Shown here piece after piece: positions 16,773-23,681 of a stretch of DNA of 64,000 nucleotides (positions are counted from its first letter, which is position 1; every line of letters starts with the position of its first letter). Source of the DNA: an uncultured Bacteroidota bacterium (GTDB lineage Bacteria; Bacteroidota; Bacteroidia; Bacteroidales; P3). Under the pieces are notes generated by a model, which was not told where the DNA came from, searched no databases, and saw only the letters and a list, made by a program, of their open reading frames with translations. The position numbers were made by a program, and so were the translations under genes. The stretch lies in assembly GCA_902762805.1 (NCBI GenBank), contig CACWPQ010000006.1, positions 1 to 64,000 of the forward strand. The letters are read 5' to 3'.

Positions 16773-18071
16773 ATGATAAGACTGAAAATCAAAGAACTAT
16801 ACGCCTGGAAGGAGCGTAAGAACCGGAAACCACTCATCCTGCAGGGTGCCAGGCAGGTAGGAAAGACCTGGCTCATGCAGGCATTTGCCAGTGAGGCGTT
16901 CCCCAAACATGTGTATGTGAACTTCGAGGACAACGCTCCGCTACGAGAGGTCTTCACAAAGGACTTCGACATACAGCGCATATTGTTTGAGATCAGCCTG
17001 GCAACGGGAGTGGCCATCGATGACAGCACCCTGCTGATACTCGATGAGATACAGGAAGCGCCTCGGGGTGTAACGGCACTGAAGTATTTCTACGAGCAGC
17101 GCCCGCAGCTGCCCGTCATGGCGGCAGGTTCGCTGCTCGGCATCGCCTCCAACAGGCTCAGCAGTTTCCCCGTGGGCAAGGTGGATTTCCTGACGCTACA
17201 CCCCCTTTCGTTCTTCGAGTTCCTCGATGCCATGGGGAAAGGGCAGTTCGTGCAAGCCATCCGCCAGCAGCAGTGGGAAAGCCTTAGCCCCTACACCTCG
17301 CAGCTGGAGGACCTGTTGCGGCAGTACTACCTTGTCGGCGGCATGCCCGAGGTGGTACAGGCGTTTGTCGACACACGCGATGTGCACGAGGTGCGACGTC
17401 TGCAGCAAAACATACTCAACGCCTACGACCGCGATTTCTCAAAACATGCGCCCCTCGCGGAGGTGCCTCGCTTGCGAATGGTCTGGCACAGCATCATCGG
17501 GCAGCTGGCCAAAGAAAACAAAAAGTTCATATACGGACTCCTCAAGGAGGGCGCCCGTGCCAAGAACTTCGAGCTGGCCATCGAATGGCTGCAGGACGCC
17601 GGTTTGGTGTACAAAGTGAACCGGGTCAAGAAAGGCCACCTCCCGCTGGCGGCCTACGAAGACTTTTCAGCGTTCAAACTGTTCATGCTCGACGTTGGAC
17701 TGTTGGGCGCCATGGCCGGCCTGTCGCCCCAGACGCTGCTGAAGGGCAACGCCGTCTTCACAGAATTCAAAGGCGCCCTGGCCGAGCAATACACATTCCA
17801 GCAGCTGCGCCTTGCCGCCGACAACCGCATCTACTACTGGTCTGCCGAGAATTCGCGTGGCGAGATAGATTTCCTGGTGCAGCGTGACGAAAGAATTATC
17901 CCCATCGAAGTGAAGGCCGAAGACAACCTGCAGGCCAAGAGCCTCCGCCTCTTTGTGGAAGCCGGCAACGGCCTGCACGGCCTGCGCTTCTCCATGGCAC
18001 CCTACCGCCGGCAAAACTGGATGTCCAACTACCCCCTCTACGCCGTGGAGGCTTTAGAAGACCTCGGCTAA
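16773..18071 (+). CDS. AAA ATPase with DUF4143 nuclease-like C-terminus
   Basis: 432 aa. AAA_14 ATPase: Walker A GARQVGKT (25-32), Walker B LLILDEIQ (87-94), sensor-like MAAGSLLG. C-terminal DUF4143 (from ~200) ends in a PD-(D/E)xK-like core: RGEIDFLVQRDERIIPIEVKA. The family is widespread in Bacteroidetes, usually as isolated accessory genes; its function is not settled. A second, divergent member lies at 32672-33784. Codon use is lower in GC than its neighbours, and it lies in the segment bounded by 22-bp repeats, so recent acquisition is likely. Confidence 0.88.
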   Translation: MIRLKIKELYAWKERKNRKPLILQGARQVGKTWLMQAFASEAFPKHVYVNFEDNAPLREVFTKDFDIQRILFEISLATGVAIDDSTLLILDEIQEAPRGVTALKYFYEQRPQLPVMAAGSLLGIASNRLSSFPVGKVDFLTLHPLSFFEFLDAMGKGQFVQAIRQQQWESLSPYTSQLEDLLRQYYLVGGMPEVVQAFVDTRDVHEVRRLQQNILNAYDRDFSKHAPLAEVPRLRMVWHSIIGQLAKENKKFIYGLLKEGARAKNFELAIEWLQDAGLVYKVNRVKKGHLPLAAYEDFSAFKLFMLDVGLLGAMAGLSPQTLLKGNAVFTEFKGALAEQYTFQQLRLAADNRIYYWSAENSRGEIDFLVQRDERIIPIEVKAEDNLQAKSLRLFVEAGNGLHGLRFSMAPYRRQNWMSNYPLYAVEALEDLG

Positions 18072-18104
18072 CTCGCAGTCTGCGCGCATAGGTGCAGAGA
18101 AAGA

Positions 18105-18137
18105 GGCCGCTGTAGTGCTGCAGTGGCCGCTTTTAAG
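18105..18137 (+). terminator. Hairpin terminator after the ATPase gene
   Basis: GGCC(G)CTG ... CAG(T)GGCC stem followed by GCTTTT, 33 bp after the stop and 36 bp before the convergent BspA-like gene end. The stem has opposed mismatches, so strength is uncertain. Confidence 0.5.
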
Positions 18138-18172
18138 TGTTTGTTGCTCAGATGGTTCTTCGACTGATATTT

Positions 18173-19786
18173 CTATCTGACGGCGACGACCTTGCGGGCG
18201 GGGCGGTCGCCGATGCGGACGAAGTAGACGCCTGCCGAGGGGAGGGCGACGTGCGTGGGTTCCGTGGCGCGGGCGCTGTAGCGGCAGCGGCCCATGAGGT
18301 CGGTGACGGCCACCGGCTCGCCCGTGGCGCCGTGGATGGTCAGCGCGCTGCCCTGCAGGTTGAGATCGATGCCCTCCCAGGCCACGTCGCCGATGCCTAC
18401 CTCTTCGCATTGGATAGTGGAGAAATAGCGGCCCCAGTCGCTGGCCTGATAGGCTTGCTCAGACCCACAGGGCACGGTAAGCGTGCAAGATGGGAGTATG
18501 CTATAAAAAGCGCCTTCACCTAATGAGGGCGGAGTCGTCGCCTGGCAGATTACCTCTGCCAAGTTGTAGCATTCATAGAATGCAAAATCGCCGATGCCCG
18601 TGACCGAGTTGGGGATGGTGAGTGAGGTTAGGCCATGGCAGCCATAGAAGACACTGTCGCCGATGCTGGTGACCGAGTTGGGGATGGCGAGTGAGGTGAG
18701 GCCGCTGCAGCCAGAGAAGGCCTTGCTGCCGATGCTGGTGACCGAGTTGGGGATGGTGAGTGAGGTGAGGCCGCTGCAGCCAGAGAAGGCCTCGCTGCCG
18801 ATGCTGGTGACCGAGTTGGGGATTACTGTATTTTGGCACCCAGCAATAAGGGTGTTGGAGGCGGTCTCAATAATAGCGTTGCAGTTGTTGTGGCTGTCGT
18901 ACACGGTGTTCCCATTATCCACGGTGATAGAGGTCAAGCTATCACAGGAAGTGAACGGATTGAGCCCGATGGAGGTCACGGAGTTAGGTATCGTCACCGA
19001 GGTCAAGCGTATGCAAGAGAAGAACGCATAGTCCCCGATGGAAATCACGGAGTTGGGTATCGTCAGCGAAGTCAAACCACAACCCCAAAACGCAGCGAAC
19101 CCAATGGAGGTAACAGAGTTGGGAATCGTCATCGAGGTCAGGTCCCAGCATCCCACGAACGCCACGTTGTGGATGGAGGTCACTGAGTTGGGAATTTCCG
19201 TATTTCGGCACCCGGCAATAAGGGTGTTAGAGGCGGTCTCAATAATGGCGTTGCAGTTGTTGCGGCTGTCGTACACGGTGTTCCCATTATCCACGGTGAT
19301 AGAGGTCAAGCTATCACACCAAGAGAACGGATTGAACCCGATGGAGGTCACGGAGTTGGGTATCGTCACCGAGGTCAAGTCCGTACACCAAGTGAACGCA
19401 TGGCTTCCGATGGAGGTCACAGAGTTAGGTATCGTCACCGAGGCCAAGCCGTAGCAACGGTTGAACGCTCCATCTCCAATGTTGATTACAGAGTTGGGAA
19501 TTGTCACCGAGGTTAAGGCGCAACACTCAAACGCATTGTTCCCGATAGAGGTCACGGAGTAGGTGATGCCGTTATAAGTCACGCTTGAGGGAATAGTCAA
19601 ATCGCCTGTTGTGAAAGTTGTGTAGTTAAAGTAATCATCGTTTTGAGAGGTCACCTGCGCCCCGCCGTTGACGATTTTGTAGTAGAGCGTCTGGCCGCTG
19701 GGGGCCACGGCAGAGAAGTCGTAGGCGAATGCAATTGGCCCCAAAGCCATCGCAAGGATGGCGAAAAATGATACTTTGTGTTTCAT
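18173..19786 (-). CDS. BspA-like leucine-rich surface protein with T9SS sorting domain
   Basis: 537 aa. Signal peptide (ending IAFAYD), then ~14 LRR_5 repeats of ~23 residues with the core [21 protein letters not shown], interrupted twice by an insert ([21 protein letters not shown]). C-terminal ~65 residues ([20 protein letters not shown] ... [20 protein letters not shown]) look like a type A T9SS sorting domain. BspA-family proteins bind host matrix or other bacteria. At DNA level, 18821-19007 and 19192-19378 are near-identical 372 bp apart, and 69-bp units repeat at 18660-18815: recent internal duplication. Confidence 0.9.
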   Translation of the reverse strand: MKHKVSFFAILAMALGPIAFAYDFSAVAPSGQTLYYKIVNGGAQVTSQNDDYFNYTTFTTGDLTIPSSVTYNGITYSVTSIGNNAFECCALTSVTIPNSVINIGDGAFNRCYGLASVTIPNSVTSIGSHAFTWCTDLTSVTIPNSVTSIGFNPFSWCDSLTSITVDNGNTVYDSRNNCNAIIETASNTLIAGCRNTEIPNSVTSIHNVAFVGCWDLTSMTIPNSVTSIGFAAFWGCGLTSLTIPNSVISIGDYAFFSCIRLTSVTIPNSVTSIGLNPFTSCDSLTSITVDNGNTVYDSHNNCNAIIETASNTLIAGCQNTVIPNSVTSIGSEAFSGCSGLTSLTIPNSVTSIGSKAFSGCSGLTSLAIPNSVTSIGDSVFYGCHGLTSLTIPNSVTGIGDFAFYECYNLAEVICQATTPPSLGEGAFYSILPSCTLTVPCGSEQAYQASDWGRYFSTIQCEEVGIGDVAWEGIDLNLQGSALTIHGATGEPVAVTDLMGRCRYSARATEPTHVALPSAGVYFVRIGDRPARKVVAVR

Positions 19787-20153
19787 GTTGTTGTTTGTTT
19801 TAATGTTAATACTTTGTTTTCTCTTTCAAACAACATATAAAAAAGCGCGGGAACAACCTTCTTGCTTATCCCGCATCTCAGGCCTTCGCATTGCCCTTAT
19901 CACAGAATAAGCAATGCCGAAGCCCACGCTAAAGACGCATAGCAATACTACCATACGCCATACCATGGACGGTGTACATTGCGCTATTGCGGTAGTCGTC
20001 AGAAGTTGCGAAGTTCCTATTCGCCGCAGATAAAACGCCGTTACAACGTCTTTTTTATATGTCTGCCGTTGCCTGCAAACACCCCTGCCCGAGGTGCCCA
20101 CCCGCTTGCCCGTCGCTCTCGAGAGGGGCTTCGGCGGTTCGGAAACGACGCTG
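19787..20153 (-). promoter_or_regulatory. Long structured 5' leader of the BspA-like gene
   Basis: No convincing gene; a promoter -7 lies at 20154-20161, so the transcript has a ~360-nt leader. Read on the minus strand it has: ACATATAAAAAAG (about 20052-20064) exactly complementary to CTTTTTTATATGT (about 19833-19845), enclosing ~230 nt; an inner long hairpin with arms GCATTGC/GCAATGC and CTTAT/ATAAG (about 19880-19925); and GCGTGGG pairing with CCCGCGC directly before the T-run. The leader of the gene at 57870 has the same ordered elements. May act as an attenuator or a structured UTR. Confidence 0.55.
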
Positions 20154-20161
20154 CAAAGATA
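20154..20161 (-). promoter_or_regulatory. -7 element (TATCTTTG) of the BspA-like gene
   Basis: Perfect TAnnTTTG on the minus strand; no -33 TTTG at 19 bp. It lies inside the only long minus-strand open frame here (19826-20224), which argues against that frame being a gene. Confidence 0.55.
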
Positions 20162-20224
20162 CACATTTTTTTCGATACCGATGCCTTTTATGATAAGACT
20201 CGCGTATAAAGATTCGGAAATCAA

Positions 20225-20683
20225 AGGTTTGGGATGAGAAATATTTTTTTACGGCGAGTTACTCTAATTACTCGAAAGCTGGCGCAGGTCAATTTACATC
20301 TAATTACTCGAATGGCTGGCGCATTCTTCTTCCGACGACCTTAGGTTCGACAACCGTTGCGAGCGCAACATGCGCTCGCTGGTGGGGTCGGAGGCTTTGT
20401 GGTATCAGGTGGGCAGGGTGGCGATGTAGGCAGGGAAGCGCATGTTGCGCTTCCCTTGTTGTCGCAGTTGTCGTGAATGAACCTCGAGGGAATCTCGAGG
20501 AGACTCGTGCGCGCATTCTATAATAACGGCGATTTTTGACGCCTAGCCGAGGAAGCGATTGAGGTCTTCTTCGATGGTGGTGATGCCACCCAGACCGAAC
20601 GGCTCTAGCAAAAGATTTGTTCCTTTCTCCAACAGGAATTAGTACACCGCACCCCATTAATGCAGTGTACCCTTGCATTGTGG
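20225..20683. other. Accessory debris between BspA-like and PrsW genes
   Basis: No intact gene. A 22-bp motif TAATTACTCGAA-x-GCTGGCGCA occurs twice, 36 bp apart (20265, 20301). Two short protein-like fragments are visible: plus strand ~20336-20428 (reading DDLRFDNRCERNMRS then SEALWYQVGRVAM-stop), and minus strand ~20543-20638 (LLLEPFGLGGITTIEEDLNR then FLG-stop). They look like 3' ends of broken genes. An inverted repeat GGAAGCGCAACATGCGCTTCCC-like (about 20433-20457) is also present. Confidence 0.4.
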
Positions 20684-20705
20684 GGCTAGACGTTCCAGGT
20701 AAAGC
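20684..20705 (+). repeat. 22-bp direct repeat, right copy
   Basis: Partner of 16603-16624 with one mismatch; here it is the 3' end of the PrsW-family gene (minus strand ...F-T-W-N-V-stop). Confidence 0.85.
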
Positions 20706-21435
20706 CGTCGAAGGGGTTCGCGCGGTCGAAGTCCTGCTCGCGGGAGCGTTCCTGCATGCGCTTGATGCGCCGCATGCCCCAGCGCCACATCATCACGTCG
20801 AACACGATGAAGGCCACCATCAGCAACCCGCTCAGCCCCATGCCCAGCGTGCTGTCGCCCAGCCCGTCGCTGACCATCAGCAGGGCGTCGTAGGTGCCGT
20901 GCAGCAGCACTGGGTAGAGCAGCGCATGCATCAGGTGGCGGCGCCGGTTCCGCGGGTCGAACTTGGCCAGCGAAAGGTGGTAGCCCATAGTGACGGCAAA
21001 GAGGAAATGCGCCGGCACCGCCAGCAGGCCGCGCATCAGCGCCACACTCAGCGCCTCGGTGCTCCCCGTCACATACATCACATTCTCCACACACGCAAAA
21101 CCCATCGACACAAACACCGCATACACGATGCCGTCGAAATACTCGTCGAAATGCGGACTGCGCCAGACCACCAGCATCAGCAGCACCAGCTTGCACAGCT
21201 CCTCGCTCAGCCCGGCCACCACATAGCCCGTATAGATGCCGCCCAGGATAGGCGTCGGCGGCGTCATCATCCCCAGCACCGTCTCCATCACCATCGCCGG
21301 CACCACATTCAGGCACCCCACCACGAAGGTCCACACCAGTTTCTTCACCGGCTCGGGGTTGAGCTTGTCTTTCCTATAGATGAACCACAGCAGCACCGCC
21401 ACCGGCAGCACGGCCGAAACAAAGGCTATATTCAT
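20686..21435 (-). CDS. PrsW-family intramembrane metalloprotease
   Basis: 249 aa with about 7 membrane helices. Conserved CPBP/PrsW-type motifs: EE in GLSEELCKLV, His in PAHFLFAVTMGY, and HGTYDALL near the last helices. In Bacillus PrsW cleaves an anti-sigma factor; in Bacteroidetes the substrate is unknown. The charged C-tail (RRIKRMQERSREQDFDRANP) ends in the sequence repeated at 16603. Divergent from the arginase-fold gene. Confidence 0.88.
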   Translation of the reverse strand: MNIAFVSAVLPVAVLLWFIYRKDKLNPEPVKKLVWTFVVGCLNVVPAMVMETVLGMMTPPTPILGGIYTGYVVAGLSEELCKLVLLMLVVWRSPHFDEYFDGIVYAVFVSMGFACVENVMYVTGSTEALSVALMRGLLAVPAHFLFAVTMGYHLSLAKFDPRNRRRHLMHALLYPVLLHGTYDALLMVSDGLGDSTLGMGLSGLLMVAFIVFDVMMWRWGMRRIKRMQERSREQDFDRANPFDGFTWNV

Positions 21436-21461
21436 ATCATTCCCCTTTCAAAAATAATTTG

Positions 21462-21469
21462 CAAAAATA
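21462..21469 (-). promoter_or_regulatory. -7 element (TATTTTTG) of the PrsW-family gene
   Basis: TATTTTTG on the minus strand 27 bp from the ATG; no clear -33 box. Confidence 0.5.
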
Positions 21470-21671
21470 CGAAAAAAAATCATTCCGCATCCGCACCCCC
21501 TTCCCCCCTCCCCTCCCATTCCCCTACCATGGCAGAACAAGGGCAGAACCTATAGCCTGCAATCCACTGGAAATCACCCATCTGTGCAACCCCCATTTTG
21601 CCCCTTTTTCCACTTTTTTGCCAAGTTTTTTTATCTTTCCCGCCGCACAATATTTCCCCCGTCACAGCGTT

Positions 21672-22880
21672 ATGGAGACATATAATCGGAACTACACACA
21701 GATGGAACTGAAACAGTATTTCTCCCCCATCGACCCGGCCGTGGTCGACTACCACCCCCGCGAGTTCAGCACCCAGCTGGGCGACCTTATAGCATCCCAC
21801 ACCGCCCACGGCGGCTTCCCGAGCCTCGACACCGTCGACCTCGTTCTCCTCGGCGTGCCCGAGGACCGCGGCGCTGTCGACACCCCCGGCTGCGCCGCCG
21901 CGCCCGACCACATACGCCGCTACCTCTACCGCCTCGCCCCTCCCCACGCCGAACTGCGCATGGCCGACCTCGGCAACCTCATCCCCGGCGCCACCCAGCG
22001 CGACACCTACTTCGCACTCATCGAAGCACTCCACCCCCTGCTCGACCGCGGCATCACCGTCCTCCTCCTCGGCGGGTCGGACGACCTCGTCTTCCCCGTC
22101 TACAAAGCCTATGAGGTCCTCGGCCGCGTCATCAACATCTGCTCCGTCGACTCCCGCTTCAACCTCGAAGGCGGCGACACCCTCAACTCGGCCAACTACC
22201 TCCAGCACATCATCCTCCAGCAACCCAACTACCTCTTCGACTACGTAGCCCTCGCCTACCAGTCCTACTTCGTCGGTCCCGAGTTGGTGCAGCTCATGGA
22301 CGAGCTCAAGTTCAGCACCCGACGCCTCGGCGAGGTGCAGGCCGCCATGGCCGACAACGAACCCCTGGTGCGCTACAGCGACGTTGTCGCCGTCGACATC
22401 GGCGCCCTGCGCCAAAGCGACGCCCCGGCCACCCCCAACCCCTCGCCCCACGGCCTCTATGGCGAGCAGCTCTGCCAGCTGGCACGCTTCGCCGGCATGA
22501 GCGACAAAACCTCCACCTTCGGCCTCTTCGGCATGGTCCCCGCCCTCGACCGCGACGGCCAGACGGCCCACATGCTGGCCCACGCCCTGTGGTACTTCAT
22601 CGAGGGCTTCTACTACCGCCTCGGCGACTTCCCCCACCGCGACCCGCAGCACTACAAACGCTTCACCGTCGAACTGCCCGACCACGGCCTCAGCATCGTC
22701 TTCCACAAGAGCCTCAAGTCCGACCGCTGGTGGATGGAAGTCCCCTGCGACGACCCCGAGCGCCGCCAGCGCTACGGCCGCCACACCCTCGTCCCCTGCG
22801 CCTACGCCGACTACCAGCACGCCATGCAGAACGACATCCCCAGCCTCTGGTGGCACTACTATAACAGAATTAACAATTAA
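21672..22880 (+). CDS. Arginase/formiminoglutamase-fold protein, metal sites degenerate
   Basis: 402 aa from ATG 21672 (METYNRNYTQ); the frame is open further upstream but that part is low-complexity Pro/Phe-rich and unlike the family. The ureohydrolase fold is recognisable (LLGVPEDRGAVDTPGC, TVLLLGGSDDLVFPVYKAY, VAVDIGALRQSDAP). Canonical manganese ligands are mostly missing: GGDHS reads GGSDD (134-138), DAHxD reads DSRFN (160-164), and DxDxxDP keeps only part. Such 'formimidoylglutamase' homologues are common in Bacteroidetes and sometimes lie near T9SS genes. Enzyme activity is doubtful; a scaffold role is possible. Confidence 0.8.
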   Translation: METYNRNYTQMELKQYFSPIDPAVVDYHPREFSTQLGDLIASHTAHGGFPSLDTVDLVLLGVPEDRGAVDTPGCAAAPDHIRRYLYRLAPPHAELRMADLGNLIPGATQRDTYFALIEALHPLLDRGITVLLLGGSDDLVFPVYKAYEVLGRVINICSVDSRFNLEGGDTLNSANYLQHIILQQPNYLFDYVALAYQSYFVGPELVQLMDELKFSTRRLGEVQAAMADNEPLVRYSDVVAVDIGALRQSDAPATPNPSPHGLYGEQLCQLARFAGMSDKTSTFGLFGMVPALDRDGQTAHMLAHALWYFIEGFYYRLGDFPHRDPQHYKRFTVELPDHGLSIVFHKSLKSDRWWMEVPCDDPERRQRYGRHTLVPCAYADYQHAMQNDIPSLWWHYYNRINN

Positions 22881-22907
22881 AATTAATAATATGGAACACG
22901 GAGCGAT

Positions 22908-23011
22908 GGGGTGTGAAAAGGTGTGAAAGAACAATGGCTGGGTATGCAGATAGTCATCGTCCTTTCACTCCCTTTCACTCCCTTTCACTCCTTTTCACTC
23001 CCCTTCACTCC
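22908..23011. repeat. GGGAGTGAAA-type decamer repeat, locus 2 (inverted arms)
   Basis: Left arm 22908-22934 has GTGTGAAAAG units ending AGAACAA; right arm 22959-23011 is the reverse complement type, GTCC then five TTTCACTCCC-like units. A 24-base spacer lies between. The transcript could fold into a long hairpin just ahead of the small gene at 23027. Confidence 0.85.
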
Positions 23012-23026
23012 AAAAACAGATCGAAA

Positions 23027-23197
23027 ATGGATGTAAAATTCAAAGAGAAAATCGACGGCCTCATCTCCGAGGTCTCCGCCATCACCGACCTCCCCACCAA
23101 GGTGGCCGTCCTCAACTACATACAGCAAGAGTCGGGCTTCCTCCTCTGGCAGCTCGAAGACGAACAGCGCATCGATGAGGACTCGCGCGATTACTAG
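23027..23197 (+). CDS. Small conserved-looking protein upstream of lptE
   Basis: 56 aa, start ATG 23027 (MDVKFKEKIDGLISEV). Helical and acidic at the C-terminus (WQLEDEQRIDEDSRDY). The 3' end overlaps the lptE-like start by 23 bp, an arrangement that supports translation. Not recognised; no motif for a function. The frame extends upstream through the decamer repeat but that part is unlikely to be translated. Confidence 0.6.
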   Translation: MDVKFKEKIDGLISEVSAITDLPTKVAVLNYIQQESGFLLWQLEDEQRIDEDSRDY

Positions 23198-23681
23198 CCT
23201 GCTGGCGCTATGCCTGCTGCTGGCTGCCTGCACGGGTGGCTACTCCTTCACCGGCGCCTCCATACCGCCGGACGCCAAGACCATCTCCGTGGCCACCTTC
23301 CCCAACTATGCCGCCACGGTCAATCCGCAGCTCAGCCAGCAGATTACCGACGCGCTGATCCAGATGTTCTCCTCGCAGACCACGCTCAACGTCATCTCCG
23401 ACGACGGCGACCTGCAGCTCAGCGGCCAAATCACAGGCTACGACACCCGCGCCTCGGCCCTCAGCAGCAGCGACGAGGTCTCCATGAACCGCCTCACCGT
23501 TACCGTCAAGGTCAAGTTCGTCAACCAGAAAGACCCCGAGGCCGACTTCGAGCAGTCGTTCTCGCGCTACCGCGACTATGCCGCCTCGCTCGACTTCTCC
23601 TCGGTCGAGAGCGGCCTGGTGGCCGAGATTCTCAATGAACTATGCGAGGACATCTTCAACAAGGCCGTCGTGAACTGGTAG
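23175..23681 (+). CDS. lptE: LptE-like LPS-assembly lipoprotein
   Basis: 168 aa. Lipoprotein signal with lipobox LLAAC (C19), followed by GGYSFTGASIPPDAKTISV, VNPQLSQQITDALIQMF and a beta-alpha body, the pattern of the Bacteroidetes LptE family (partner of LptD in inserting LPS into the outer membrane). The C-terminus (LVAEILNELCEDIFNKAVVNW) fits. Overlaps the genes on both sides. Confidence 0.85.
   Translation: MRTRAITSLLALCLLLAACTGGYSFTGASIPPDAKTISVATFPNYAATVNPQLSQQITDALIQMFSSQTTLNVISDDGDLQLSGQITGYDTRASALSSSDEVSMNRLTVTVKVKFVNQKDPEADFEQSFSRYRDYAASLDFSSVESGLVAEILNELCEDIFNKAVVNW

Noticed and set aside
16496..17029. Minus-strand frame with 11-residue repeats (STKTATEKC)
   Set aside because: The peptide repeat is the reverse translation of the 33-bp DNA repeat; it crosses the ATPase promoter and start.
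19826..20224. 132-codon minus-strand frame upstream of the BspA-like gene
   Set aside because: The -7 element lies within it and it coincides with strong RNA pairing; better explained as a leader. A short peptide within the leader cannot be excluded.
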